A stretch of DNA of 64,000 bases from Allodiplogaster sudhausi (lineage: Eukaryota; Nematoda; Chromadorea; Rhabditida; Diplogasteridae): assembly GCA_945643635.1 (NCBI GenBank), contig CALZFC010000001.1, forward strand, positions 8,035,001 through 8,099,000. Direction: 5' to 3'. The position numbers were made by a program, and so were the translations under genes. Below the pieces are notes generated by a model. The model ran no database searches. It was not told the origin of the DNA and saw only the letters and a list, made by a program, of their open reading frames with translations. Shown here piece by piece: positions 37,701 through 50,900 of the stretch. Numbering within the stretch: position 1 is the stretch's first letter; every line of letters starts with the position of its first letter.

Positions 37701-38357
37701 AGGTGGCCCTATGGCTCAAGTTTCCCCTCAGGTGCGCATGCTCTCATTGGAGGCCCTAGCTTTGCGTTCAATCGATCGCTCGCTAGAGCCTCCAATGAGA
37801 GCCGCTACCGTATGTGAGCCTTCGAAAGATAAGGCAAGCACTTCAAGTCTGCAATCCATCTTTATTTCAAATGAATAATTAATTTTTTTTTAAACTGCCC
37901 ATACTTTCACAAATTTCGTCATAATAATGCGCCTTTTCGCCCCAAGAGTTCTGTGCATAAAAATACGGGAAATCATTATTACATAATTGTTTTAAATACA
38001 CTTTAGCAATAAAACAATACAAGTAAAAGAAATAAATTTATTTCTTAAAGCAGCCAAAGGCGCAATCTTGAATTCGCGCCTTTTTACCTGATAGAAGCGC
38101 GAGAGAGCATGTGTTTTAGAGAGACGCCGACTTCAAAAGTGAGGGAAAATTCAAATATAGATTACTGTAGAGTTTCGCGCTCCTTGAAGTAATTGTTGAG
38201 ATTGGTGAGACTGACATCTTGGATCCCTCGAAGATTCAGTAATGCCTTGAACCAACCCGAGAAAAACCTTGCAAACACTGACAGCCAGATCGGGCGGCCA
38301 TAGCGGCGTGCCTTGGAGAAGCGGCGGCTGCCCTCCGCCGCCGCCGCCGGCGCTCAT
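29191..38357 (-). CDS. ATXN1: ataxin-1 homologue (AXH domain, AT-hook)
   Basis: Twelve coding exons chain in phase from ATG 38357 to TAG 29191, about 692 residues (human ATXN1 is about 815): 38268-38357, 37275-37520, 36586-36663, 35637-35943, 35313-35477, 34787-35021, 32145-32430, 30969-31043, 30651-30722, 30382-30495, 29670-29855, 29191-29415. The AXH domain spans about residues 452-567 over five exons: HFHRGTVLQMADGSYKT, VENLTTDDFVLF, IAMIERNSVIFRVTMALGK, GEYPFFAIGKGWSSCDPEQT and VGDVCIALA, matching the ataxin-1 signature YPFFVFGQGWSSC. The N-terminal half is Q/P-rich, with a 7-residue repeat (TATRGQS/P) and an AT-hook KRGRPRR. The C-terminus ends in a basic KRRRSIDYAI, a probable nuclear signal. 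AXH proteins are nuclear transcriptional cofactors that bind partners and RNA. The 36586-36663 exon uses a GC donor. A 5'UTR exon probably joins just upstream of the ATG (acceptor ATTCAG). Confidence 0.9.
29856..30381. repeat. intron made of GA (sense CT) microsatellite
   Basis: The whole intron between AXH exons 30382-30495 and 29670-29855 is (GA)n on plus, so (CT)n on the sense strand, running straight into the acceptor CTTCCCCAG. Confidence 0.9.
30723..30860. repeat. GA (sense CT) microsatellite before AXH exon
   Basis: (GA)n on plus directly upstream, in transcript sense, of the acceptor of exon 30651-30722. Confidence 0.85.
31044..32144. other. ataxin intron, no other feature
   Basis: AT-rich intron with a short (TA)n run near 31943-31962. 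Nothing else supported. Confidence 0.6.
32431..34786. other. large ataxin intron with microsatellites
   Basis: 2.4 kb intron with GA tracts (33308-33370, 34040-34095, 34640-34770), a poly-G run (33086-33098) and a CT-rich stretch (33660-33890). A frame near 34.57-34.63 kb with a stop could be an alternative terminal exon, but skipping it keeps the phase into the AXH exons. Confidence 0.55.
35055..35130. repeat. short dispersed repeat, partial copy
   Basis: GTCAGGCAAAAATGCGCGAA, then TTCAAGCGTGAGCTTTGGCT and CCTTT: one end of the 130-bp family, in an ataxin intron. Confidence 0.5.
35670..35808 (-). repeat. coding 21-bp tandem repeat in ataxin exon
   Basis: About six in-frame 21-bp units (GACGCGTGGGCAGTCCACCGC type) encoding TATRGQS/TATRGQP, ending in a diverged unit (ATRDKRG) just before the AT-hook KRGRPRR. 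Confidence 0.85.
37741..37801. repeat. inverted repeat, 20-bp arms
   Basis: CTCTCATTGGAGGCCCTAGC (37741-37760) pairs with GCTAGAGCCTCCAATGAGAG (37782-37801), one mismatch and a 21-base loop, in the first ataxin intron. Confidence 0.75.
38045..38190. repeat. short dispersed repeat, copy 5
   Basis: TTGAATTCGCGCCTTTTTAC, GAGAGCATGTGTTTTAGAGA and GTAGAGTTTCGCGCTCCTT match the family. Confidence 0.6.
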
Positions 38358-38399
38358 CGACTTGGAGTAGGCGCCGCGTCTTCGTCACGTCTCTGCGTC

Positions 38400-39077
38400 T
38401 TGACGCCTGAATCCAAGGACTACCGTAACCCTCTTTATTCTGTTCGGGACGCAACATTCTCATAATCAAAGGAAAAATAGAAATGAGAAATATGGATAAA
38501 GAAAGCACAAAAGTAGGAGAGAGAGGGCGGCCCATATTTGGGAGAAATTCAGAGACAACCGTAATCATATCGCTTCCGCTCAAGACGCAACATTCACAGA
38601 GATACGCTAGAGAACGCTCGACCTACATTTGGGAGGAAATGGGGGAGGGGGAAACAGTCAAATCCTAAATCGAAAACTGTTGTCGACGACTTTCATACTT
38701 TCTCCTTATTCTTCTTAAGCCAGATCAAAACGTCGTATCAGAAAAGGAGTTGAGGAGATAGGGTGATTTCTACCAACGCTAGAGCCAAGTTCGAAACGCC
38801 ACCTTCTTGAGAAGCGAACAAAGGTTGAACAAAGATCTGCGACACCCTTTTTAAATGCAGCTTTTACTTAACAAGTAGCAAATACTGAATCAAGAAATAG
38901 AATAGAAGAAAGATTTTCGATATGGGCTTATGGGAAAAGGTACCATCAAAACATGCACTATCATGAAGAGGGGTAAGTGCACCCGCTGTTGGGAACGAAA
39001 CAAGCACAAGCGTGATCAAGCTAGGGATAGTTCGAAACATGGTCAGATGCGCAACGGATGGCGACGGAAAGAATGAG

Positions 39078-39119
<42 letters not shown>

Positions 39120-41470
39120 CGAAGATCTTCGTCTTTGAACCAGTCAGAGGCACTTGGTTCGTGATGGCGAACTTGATTGAACTGAGTGATAAACGGGAGA
39201 GAGTGATAAAGAGTGAGAGAGAGAGAGAGAGGAGAGAGAGACAAGGAGACAGTGATAAACAAAAGGGAGAGAGAAAGATAGAGAGATAGACAGGGAGAAA
39301 GAGATAAAGAGAGTGAGAGAAAGAGAGAGAGAGTCAGACAGATAAAAATTGAGATCTACCAACATGGATGGAAGTGCAACGAAAAGGCTAGCGCATTTTC
39401 TAGTAGTACATAGTTATTGAGATACCTAATTGAAAAAAAATAAAAGCCTTTTCTAGCTTGATTATATCATAGTTTTAACCGGAATGTTCTGCAGATATCG
39501 GGTTGGAAGAATAATTAATAAAAAATATTTTTTAATGTTACTGACAAAAAGGAAAATATGACTATCAGAGTCTACAATAAGTGCTTGTGCGGCCGTCGAG
39601 GCCTTTGAGCCTAGGGGCCCGCTGGTCGCCTATTGGCCGATCTGGCGAGAGCTGGCAAGGAGGGCGGCGAGAAATTCAAGAAGTGCACGGTGAAAGGCAC
39701 CTAATTTGGGATGTGCGAGTTAGATGAGGAGAAGCGCAAACATTGCCCGTTATATGGACAGAGGAATATGGAGAAGGAAGGAGGGCGAGGGAAGAGAAGG
39801 CGATGGAGGGAGAACGAGAGAGAGAGAGAGAGAGAGAGGATGAGAAAAAGAGAGAAAGAAGTATAGAAATAAAGAGAGAGAAAGAGATGAATGACGCGAA
39901 CCATAGTTAAAAAGCATGGGATACAACGAAGGAGAGAGAGAAAGAGAGATGACGAAGGACAATGAGAGATAGAGAGAAAGAGAAAGAAGCTAGACTCGAG
40001 TTGATGCCAGGTGTGCGAAGGGTTTGGACATATTCCTCATCTTCTTCCCCATGGGAGTCGGAGAATAAGAGGAGGAGAGGGAGTACTGTAGCCGTCACTC
40101 TTGGCACTTTGCCAGCTGCGGAACCAACCCCCCTCGCCCCTCTCGCCTCTTCTCCTACACCAACTAAAGGTTTCTCTGTTTGCGCAGCGTATTATAAAAG
40201 GAAGAAGGGCATATTGGATTGAACGGAGCAGCCTAATAAGGAGGGACAGATCAAAAAGAAGGGAGTCCTTCTGCTAAGTGGATTAGAGAGATGGACGATG
40301 AACAATGAGCGAGCAACGCAACATGACAAATAAGCTCGAGACAACGATGTACCCGACCTACATATTAATCACACTTGCTTATCTCGGTCTGCTTCAAACC
40401 CACTTAACATTCGAGTGCAAAAAGATCAGACAACTTGACTATAGTCCGATTATTGTCAAGCTAATTATAAATACATCCAGTGAATAATAAAAATGGGCTT
40501 CTATGATCAGAGAAGAAATTTAACTTTTTCTTCCATTCTCGACTCCAGCTGTCGAGTAGTGATGCACGGGGTATCAGGCAGAGTATTAGCGCCCACCCTC
40601 TTTGCACTGAATCGTGTGCCGCAAAAAATTACTAGTTCGGGAGGTCAACACGGCCATGTTAGGCCAAAACAAGAATGTTCGGAACTCTCGAACGGAAAAC
40701 CCTTAAGGAATCGCACAGTTCGTTGCTTAAAAGTGTACTAAAAAAAATCTTCCTGTGAGTAATACCGTACTCTAATTATGTGCAGAAAATAAGAACAGGC
40801 GTTACATTCGGTGTGCGAGTGTCCTGAAGTTTGTTTTCCGAAACAGAATTAGGCTTGCTCACTACCGGGCCCACCAAAGCTACGTGGTGATGAGGGTGGA
40901 AGAAAAAAGCAAAAACAAATAGGCGCGACTAATTCATGCACTTTCCCGGATTGCTGGTAAATGACATTACAAATTATAAAAGCGGCGGAAAAGCAGCGGT
41001 CAGAGCACGACGAAATCAATCTCACTATTAAAATAAAAACAATAGAATTACTTACAATTAGAAATGTTCACGACAGCGCGTTGTTCAATTATTAATATGC
41101 ACACATGCACAACGATAAAATGAACACAAAGAAAAATTAGCAGATGTTTCTTCCCGATTCTAAAAAGGTCTTAGAGAACATTTTGAGCTTGTAAATACAG
41201 GTTTGCATATTATGTCTTTTGTAGCAAAAGCGTCTCAAAGCAGGGTTCTAAAAAGCACGAAGAACATATTGTATTACAAAAAGCGTGTATGCTTTTAGGT
41301 TCGGAAAAGTCTCTCAGGTTCTCTCTCTCTATATGACCGTGCATATTTAGAGGAAGTGAATAAATGCGATAAGGAAATGAATTGTCTTTCCGAGAAGAGA
41401 ACGATAAACAGTAGAAAATCACGTCTTCCTCTTATGCACGGATGTTGACGTGAGAGGCTACTGCATATTT

Positions 41471-41521
<51 letters not shown>

Positions 41522-41812
41522 GAAAGAAGAGAGAGAGATAGAGAGAGAGGAGGAGAGAGAGATATAGAGAAAGGGTGAGAGAGAGAGAGAGAGCATTTGA
41601 ATCGCTTATTTTATTCAACTCATGAGAATGCACACGTAAGAAGGCTCTTACATATGTGGAAGATGCGAGAGAATTGACGAAGTCAGCTATGTGCCAATTT
41701 TGTAGGTGGCTTTTACGAGAAGTCTGTAGCACGTGGATGCTTCGAGAAAAGGAGAATAAAAATAAAACGAGAGAGAGGCAGGGAGAAGAGAGAGAGAGAG
41801 AGGGCGAAAGGC

Positions 41813-41868
<56 letters not shown>

Positions 41869-42771
41869 CGAGAGGCAGAGAGAGAGAGAGACAGAGAGAC
41901 AGAGAGAGAAAGAGACAGAGAGAGATAGAAAGATGAAGAAGAAATGGTAGAAAAATTTCGTTCAAGAGGAGATAAAGTACTGTGGAAGAAGTATTGTAGC
42001 ACGAGTGAAAAAAAAATTTCGCACAAGTTCACAATAAAACGGAAAGCTCAATTAATGTGCATAAGGTTGAAATGATGGTATACACTTTCCTTTTTATTCT
42101 TCTTCTTCTCATTAGTATCTGTTTATTTAAACGCAAAACCGGACATAAAAGTGGGCTTAAGAGCAGCAGAATCATATCTCATGACAGAATGATGTGATGC
42201 TCTTATGAGGAAGTAGCGATCTTATCGAGGATGTCCGACAGGGTTTTAACTAAAGCGAGAGAGACAGAGAGAGAGACAGGGAGAGGGAGAGAGAGAGAGG
42301 GAGAGAGAGAGAAAGAGAGAAAGAGAGAGAGAAGGAGACTTGCTCTTCTGGCTTAGCGAGTATTTTCTTCCTTGAAGAGGGCATTAGCCATGTGGCACAA
42401 ATATTTCCGCGTGAGAGAGAGGGAGAAGGAACGAGATAGAAGGAGGAAAAGAAAGTGATAAAAAAAAAGTAAAACAATCGTCCAAATCGTGAATTTGCGG
42501 CGAACTGCGCGTCAAAGAAAAAATAATTAATTAATTAAGACCGATACGTTAATTGAAAAAATTATGAATATTTCTAGCCTTTTTCAACTGGAAACTGCGC
42601 TCTTTTGGAAGTAAAACAACAGAAAACTGCAGAATGTATTGATGGTATATTGAATTGGCTTATTAGTTATAATTATGCAAGCAAATATGTAACACGTCGT
42701 CATTCTTACGGTATATCGAGGTATCACTGTCTCTTAAGTTTCTCTCTCTCTCTTTCTCTCTCTCTCTCTCA

Positions 42772-42802
<31 letters not shown>

Positions 42803-43641
42803 CTATCTTTTCTCACTCGGCTATGTAAAGTATTGTGTGCATCCAAGGGCTAGCGCGTCCAGTCACGTTTGCCTAGCCGTCTGCGTCTCTTCATACTTTG
42901 CAGTGCCATCATTCACTCTCCCACTTTTTCCCCATTCATAGTCTTTACCACTCTCATTAGCTTTCTCTCTCTCAACTCTCTCTCTCTCTCTATCTCTCTC
43001 TCTACTGTCTCTCTCTCTCTTTCTCTCTCTCTCCCTCTGCTCTCCTCGCTCCCTGCACTTTCTCGCATCATTGCACTCTTCGCTGCCGTCAACAGCGTCT
43101 GTCTAGACGTCTCGTCCCACTATCCCCTCATTTTTTTTCTCTCAAGCTTCCTTATACTTCCTCTGCCCCTCTCCGCCTCTCTACCACTCTCGCTTTCCCT
43201 CTTCTCTATCTCTCTCCCTCGTTTCCTCTCTCTCCCTCGTTCCCTCTCTCTCACTCTCTCTTTCTCTATCTCTCTCTCTTTCATTCCGTTTTGCTCAAAC
43301 GTCCTTTCTCCCGTCTGGGCACCCTAGTCTTCCTCGGGCTGTGTTCTCTTTCATCCTCCTCCGCTCTACTTTTTCCTCGTTCTCCTCTCGCTCTGCGTCT
43401 ACCACTTGCTCTCGTTTTCTAGCATTCTATCTCTACGCCTGCCACTCTCTCCCTCCCACCACTGTCTCTCTCGCTCGCCCAGTCTCTCTCTCATTCTCTC
43501 GCTCTCTCTCTCTCTCTCATTGCCTGTCTCTACAATGACGCGCCTATGCCAGACACGTGGATGATGCGTTTGGACGCCAGATGTAAAGGACGTCTGAGGG
43601 TGGAGGGAAGGAGGAGGGTGGGAGATGCGGTGAGAAAGAGG

Positions 43642-43692
<51 letters not shown>

Positions 43693-44282
43693 AGAGCAGA
43701 TAATAGCAAGAGCAAACTCGTGATAAAAGGTTAGAAGAGAGACAGGTGAGTGAAAGAGATAGAGAGTGAAAGAACTAAAGGCGCGAAAATAAACGCCAGA
43801 ACAAAGCGCGGAACAGTTAAGAAAGTTCGGGAGGTAGGCGAGGGAAGGAGACAGTAAGAGAATAGTAAGAAAGAGAGAGAGAGAGAACAAACGAGAGAAA
43901 AAGAAAGAGAGAAAGAAGCAAAAGAGCACGGATGCGCTGGACTAGACTATAGCGGTTCGGAGATGTAGGCTGACTGAGACTGAGAGGGATCTGTGAGATA
44001 GACATGTTAACGTTGATAGGAAACACTTCCTGGTCCGACAGCACGATGCCAATATATTGCTATGAAAAGAACGAAATGTGTCCTTCATGCATGTAAGAAA
44101 TGTCAAAAAGTGCGAGTAGTTATTTCCATATCGACATGTAGATACATATAGAAGGGAAAAGAGATGAATAGTCACAAAGGGTAGGAAAGGGTCTGAGATA
44201 TGAAGAGCAAGTGAGTGGAAGAGAGCGAGAGACATTGAGTAATTGAGTAGAGACAATGAGAGAGAGAGAGAGTGAGAGAGAA

Positions 44283-44319
<37 letters not shown>

Positions 44320-44678
44320 AAGGGATAGTCTGGCGAGAAAAGAAAAAAAACTGGCCCAAGATTTATCGTCTATCACTAACCTAATCCTTTTTTTCTATGG
44401 AAGGTAAGCGATCCAATCATGGAAATTTGAAAAGTTCAGACAGAATGCGAGCGATTGGTCCGAGCGATTGGTCAACTCATAGTACGAGCGAGTACAAAAG
44501 CTCACTATATTTCTGCTTCTCTCTCTACCTCTCGCTCCTTCTCGCTCTCTCTCTCTCTCTCCCTCATTCTCGCTCTTTCTCGTTCTCTCTGCTTCTCTGT
44601 CTCTGCGTCTCTCTCTCGTTCTCTCTCTCTTTCTCTCGCTGCTTCTCTCGTCCTCTCTCTGCTTCTCTCGCTCTCTGC

Positions 44679-44717
<39 letters not shown>

Positions 44718-45277
44718 AACGAGAAAAGGACCAAAAGGTCTCTCAAAAAATGAAAGGCCATTTCGACACAAAAAAAAGATATAAAATCAGAATTAAATAG
44801 ACAGCAACAAAAAAAAAAGAAAAAAAAGGTGCAGTTTGCACAAAGGCAGATGATATTCTGCCACGGAGCAAAATATTTTGAAAAGAAAAAAGAAGAAGAG
44901 GATATTTCAACCTCTGCAGGGAGGGGCGGAAAAGAAAAGCAAACAAAATGGAACGGGCGGAAGAATAATAATATGAATGAAGCATGCGAGAAACTACACG
45001 GACACACTGCAGAGATCGGCATCATTCGGATTGGGGGCGGACAATTTGCACAGGTTGGGAGGAGGAAGAAGAGGGAGAAAGAGAGAGATGAGAGAGAGAT
45101 CATGAGAAAGAGAAAGAGAGAGGGAGAGAGAGAAAGAGAGAGAGATGAGAGAGAGAATTGAGAGAGAGAGAGATCATGAAAAAGAGAATAACGAAAAGAG
45201 AAAGAGAGAGAGAGAGATGAGAGAAAGAAAGATGAGAGAGAGAGGTCATGATAAAGAGAAGAAAGAGAAGGAGAAGA

Positions 45278-45325
<48 letters not shown>

Positions 45326-45755
45326 CAGCGAGGGAGAGAGAAAAAAGAACGTAAGCAGGAGAGATCAAGTGGAATGCACTGGTCATTCTCAGAGCTCGAA
45401 CTAAATGGGATAAAGGGGGTGATGGCGCCAAAGTGAGAATGTTTGCTTCCATTTTTACAACGCCCCACTCTTTTTAAAAGGGGGAACAATATTGCATTGA
45501 GGCGATGAAAGCGGAAGAATGACGCGCGGAAAGAAGAAACGAGAATAGCTTTGTGTTCTTTTGCGCCAGGGTCCGCTAGTGCAGGGCGAGCGGGCGGTGG
45601 TTTGGATCGACTGGTGGATTTGTGAAGGAATGAAGAAATGAAGATGGAATGCCGCCGATCTTTGATAGCATAGTGGCACGCACGAAAAGTCAGACTGTTC
45701 AATCAACCTATGGACAGCCGACCTCCACCGATCAATGGCGTGTGCGAGAGGGAAT

Positions 45756-45796
<41 letters not shown>

Positions 45797-46816
45797 AGAG
45801 AGAGGAAGGGAAAGAGAGGGAGAGAGAGAGAGGGAAGTAGGGAGAGAGAGAGGGAAGGAGAGAGAGAGGGAAGTAGAGAAGAGAGAGAGAGGGAGGGAGA
45901 GAGAGGGAAGGAGAGAGAGAGGGAAGTAGGGAGAGAGAGAAGATACCGTTTGACTGTGATCGTGAGAGAAGGAGAGAGGGAGAGAGAGAAAGAGAAAGAG
46001 AGAAATAGAGAGAGAGAGAGAGAAATAGAGAGAGGCAGAGAGAGGGCGAGCGAGAGTGGAGAGGTAGAGCACGCGAGGCAGTCAAAGAGTGTTCCTTGTC
46101 CATCTTCTCCTTTCTCGAGCGAGCAAGAGGGCCGTTTGTTGCATGTCTCACTCTAGCTTGTGCGGGTACGTCCTTGGTACATCGGCACATCGACACAGAC
46201 AGATAGATCAGTCACAGGCACTCTCACTCTCTGCTTCTCTCGCTGGTCTCACTCTCTCTCACTCTCTCTCTCTTTCCCTCTGCTTGACCTTCTCTCTCTC
46301 TCGCTATCTCCCTATCTCTTTCTCTTTCTCTAATTCCGTCTCTCTCTCTCATTTTCTTGCTCACCTACCCAAACTCGGGCAACTCATACTACATATACAT
46401 AAAAGACACGTCCTTTGATCATATCACCGTTCTCTCAAGCATTTCATAGGGTTTGCTTGCAAATAATTTTTATGAATAATTCTTGTGAGTAATCTATGTA
46501 TGTATAGTATTTGGTTAAATTTATTTGAATACCGTAATCATGGTTTTCTTGTGAATTATAAGCTGAGCGGAAAAAAGAAACTCTTTGTTAGGGTATCTTT
46601 GGCACGTACAACTTTGGTAAAGACTTTATTTATGCCTTCCGCAAAATCCCTTCTTTCTTCCTTCTTCTCCCACTGTATAGTATAGTAGTATTCTACCATG
46701 TTTACGTATTATCGCCTACTCTTCTTGCTCCGGGGGCTGGACGACGCTTTGTGCAGAAGTGTACCTTTTCCGCGGATCGTGCCTTGCTGCTCTTGTATTA
46801 GAAGAAGAGCCATTTC

Positions 46817-46859
<43 letters not shown>

Positions 46860-47056
46860 TAATCTCTCTCTCTCTCTCTTTCTCTCTTAATCTCTCTTCC
46901 CCTCTCTCTCTCTCTCTCTCTTTCTCTTTCTCTCCCTCTCACGCTCTCTTTCCCTTTCGCTTCCTCAAATTCACCCTCCCTCTCCCTCTCTTCCTTTCTC
47001 GTTCTCTCTTTCTCTCTCCTTCTCTCTTGCTCTTTCTCTCTCTCTCCTTCTCTCTT

Positions 47057-47101
<45 letters not shown>

Positions 47102-47352
47102 TTCTCTCTCTCTCCCCTCTCTCTTCTCACTCCACTTTCGCTCCCTCAAATTCTCCCTTTCTCTCATTCTCCTCGAGTAGCCACTAATCACACGAGCATA
47201 CTACACTTGCACCGGCAAGACTCTAGCATAGCGATAAATTAAAAAAAAGGAAGGAGATGGGATAAATTGAGAACATAAAAATTAGATGTAGACAAAAGGG
47301 AGAGAACAAGAGAGAGAGAGAGAGACAGACAGAGACAGAGAGACAGAGAGAA

Positions 47353-47393
<41 letters not shown>

Positions 47394-47822
47394 CAGAGAG
47401 AAAATGGAGCAACGAAGCAACGAGCTCGTTTATGCTATGCAGGTGCTGGTTGTTCTTCGGTGCGAGAAGAAGGGACAATCTCGTCAAGGAGGAAAGGAAT
47501 GGTGGAAGTGCAAGTGGGTTCGTTCGAGATCATTTGCATACAAGGAGCTTGCATTCAGATTGAGTGGAACAGATTAGACAAATAATACTGACAAATGAGA
47601 ACTAATGTAAGCGGTGCAATATGATAGAACATATCAGGGGACAAAGCGAGAAAAATATTATTTTTATTCTTTTTTTCATAATTGAAGCTCAGTTGATAGA
47701 GAAGAAGAGAAAGGTTAGCTAGAGCGAGACTGGGAGAGAGGGGAAGAGGGAGAGAGAAAGCGATAAGGAGAGAGACGGAGGGAGGAAGATGTAGAGAGAG
47801 AGAGAGAAAGAGAGAGGGAGGA

Positions 47823-47872
<50 letters not shown>

Positions 47873-48076
47873 GAAAGGATGACGTGCGCCTTGCAAGGCT
47901 CTTTTTTTCGCATGTATGAAATTCTCGCGTCTAACGAGTTTTGACTCGCTCACTTTCTCGCTCTTTGCAGAACAGCGTGTGTTTGTTAGAGAGAAGGCGA
48001 ACGCGGACATGAGGGATGTCCTTGGAATGTGAGGAACAGGGGAAAGAGAGTGAGTGATGGAGGGTGAGAGAGAAAA

Positions 48077-48108
<32 letters not shown>

Positions 48109-48901
48109 AGAGACAGAGAGAGAGAGGAGATTGTTGAGAGAGAAAGAAACAGAGAGAGAGAGAGAGAGAGGGAGGGAGAGACAGAGAGAGAGAGGAGATT
48201 GTTGAGAGAGAAAGAAACAGAGAGAGAGAAGAGATTGTTGAGAGAGACGGGAAGAGAAATAGAGAATGAGGGACAATGAGGTAGTGATTTTGAGAGGACA
48301 GGCGAAATTAGAGCAACATCTCCCTCCTTCCTTCCTTACTCTCTTCACATTTCTCTCCAAAAATTTTTTTACACTCTCTATCTCTCTCTTTCTTTCTCAC
48401 ATTCTCTCTCTCTCTCTCTCTCTCTACAAAGTGCACGAGACAGACACGGCTGTAGTGGCTGAAAGAAACAACCAGCCAGCCAGCCGGCTGCACTCTCTAA
48501 ACTGAGAGGAATGAGAGAGTGTGAAACAAGAGAGATAGAGAGAGAGTGTGCAGAAGAAAGAGAGGCGCAGAGAAAAAGAACAAGAAGGTGAGAGTTCGTG
48601 AGAGCTAGAGGTGGAGAGAAAAAGAGAGAGGGATCAACTAGACCAATGTAGAGTCTATCGGAGACGTTGCGAAAGAGCGATGGCGATGGAAAGCATGCGG
48701 TGCAAAGTGAGGACAGCGATGGAGAAAGAAGTAAGAGGGAGGAGAGAGTGAGAGAGAGAGAGAGGGAGAGGGATAGAAAGATACGGGCAGACAGAGTGAG
48801 AGAGATAGAGAGAGAGAGGAGAGATGAAGCTACGAGGAAACAAAGAAGGCAATGAATGGGGCAGAGAAATGAAGAGATGAAGCAGAGAGGAAGACGGCGA
48901 G

Positions 48902-48941
<40 letters not shown>

Positions 48942-50807
48942 TAAGAGTGAAAGAGTATCCAGAGAAACAGAGAATAGCGGACGTGCTGGCTTTGGTTGCG
49001 GATCGCCAGACTTGTTTACGCCGTTGCTCTGTGATGGAGGGCGCGGCCTCGCTCTCCGAGAGCACATGCGAGACGTAAAAAGCGCAAGGGCGAATGATGG
49101 AGAGGGGAGAGAAGAGAGAGAGAGAAAGAGAGAAAGAGAGAGAGAGAGAGAGAAAAAAGAAAAAAAGAGAAAAAGACAGGACGAGCGATTCAAAAGGAGA
49201 CGAAGTGGTGGAGATGACTTTGGAATAGCAACGTTTGACCGGGAGCAAAGTAGATATGGAAAGTGGAGAAAAGAGATTTAAGCAGAGAAAGGTAGAGCGT
49301 GAACAAGACTGAGAGAGAGTGACAGATAGAGCGAGAGAGAAGAGAGAAAGAAGGAGAGAGACTGTACCGTCCGAGAAGCAAAAAGCTAGGCTTGGTGAAA
49401 TGGGAAAGGAATCGAGTGACGTGGTGATAGCCAAGTGGTGCCAGTTTCAGGTCGGGAAATTTTTTACTTTCTCTGTCTTTTTTCTCGCTCAGTATTCGTG
49501 AAGAGTGACAGAGATCGGAGAGAAATTGATAGAGTGATAAGAAGAGAGAGAAAAATGTTCTATTGGCCGGGTATGCGTGAGCGACCAAGCGACACATGCG
49601 GAATGAGAAGAGTGATTTATTTACTTACATACTACCTGCCAATTCAGAAACTACAACAAATTCCAGCACACTACCTACAGTATACCAAAAAAATATTGCC
49701 ACCCTGTCATTTCCGCAAGGAAAAAAATTTATGTGTAATAATAACAGAGGGGCAATTTGAAATCTCACATAATTTTATGGTGATCACCCTCCAACATCTT
49801 AGTCAATATCGAATAGTTTCGGGAATATACATAGATAGATAAAGAAAATGCATGTGAAAGACCACAAAAAGTTTCATATGCAATTATTTGTACATGCAAG
49901 TGGAACTTTTGTGATTAGTGTGTTAGTACAAAAACATGGTGTATGCTGTAACTTTGGGAAGATTCAAGTGGTAATCGGCCACGTACGATATCGCGGGAAA
50001 ATTAAATTTACACAGATTTCACGGCTTTGCCATCTCATTGGGCACAATAGTGTTTTTTGGTAGTTTTTTTGTAAAAAGCATCATAATATAAAACCAAAAT
50101 TTACATCTCGCTTTGGAAAAAAACCTTCATTTTGAGTGAAGCGTCAAATGTGTCGAGCTAATTTCTCGGCATCGAAATGATTAAGAGGTGTTTTGTGAAA
50201 GAACCGCGCGACTAATCCAAACGGGGTCAAAAGGGTCAAACAGCGATCGGTCAGTCAACTTCTCCATCCTTACTTTCGGTCTTCTTATCAGGGCGCAGGC
50301 GAGTGATCGGTCAAGCCAAACGCCGCAAATCGTGTCAAGACCGGAGCGGCGGTGGGGGACAAAAGTTTAACAAAAGGGGGAGAGGCAACTGACCAACTGA
50401 CCAACTTTCTTATTTTTATTAGACATGGATCAATATTCACCAGTGACACCTAAAATTAATTTGGTTTTAATATGAGAGAGAATGAGAGTTCAAATAAGAG
50501 AAGCGTTCGAGCTGAAAACAAGGCAACATTTGGCTAGTGAAGGCGGTGTTGCTCTTTGGATAATATATGATATAATTTATAAAAGTATGTTTAAAAAAAA
50601 TTAATATTTTGTTTCTACGCCTGACTCTGCCAGGGGTCGAGCGAAGGAAAGCGGATCGTATGTGAAAAATGGTTGAACCGGCCGCACTTCTTTCACTAAT
50701 GGATCTTTCACTAGCGATGATTAATGATGGCGACATTCGAACAGAGAGAGAGAGAGAGGGTGAAGAACGGAGCAATCAACACACGCATTGGAGAGAGAGA
50801 GAGCAAA

Positions 50808-50851
<44 letters not shown>

Positions 50852-50900
50852 GGAGAAAATGCGATAGCGAGAAATTTTTTATGTGAAAATTTTCATTTCA
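38400..50900. repeat. gene-poor block of strand-switching GA/CT microsatellites
   Basis: (GA)n tracts at about 39080-39115, 39205-39340, 39810-39985, 41475-41595, 41770-41930, 42260-42340, 43630-43900, 44255-44330, 45070-46050, 47300-47410, 47725-47870, 48060-48260, 48510-49370 and 50735-50860. (CT)n tracts at about 42740-43300, 43440-43525, 44515-44720, 46215-46370, 46815-47170 and 48370-48425. Between them are short unique stretches, several GC-rich (39585-39700, 45540-45740, 48975-49075), that may be decayed exons. The long frames here (Ser/Leu or Arg/Glu runs) are microsatellite translations. Confidence 0.8.
39990..40175 (-). CDS. possible isolated exon, unrecognised
   Basis: Minus strand reads VPRVTATVLPLLLLFSDSHG and EEDEEYVQTLRTPGINSS, resembling a signal or membrane segment followed by an acidic stretch. 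No clear splice partner; it lies in microsatellite-rich DNA. Confidence 0.2.

Noticed and set aside
39585..39715. GC-rich frame LLADLARAGKEGGEKFKKCT then VKGT and a stop
   Set aside because: In-frame stops upstream, no acceptor and no partner exon; at most a decayed exon.
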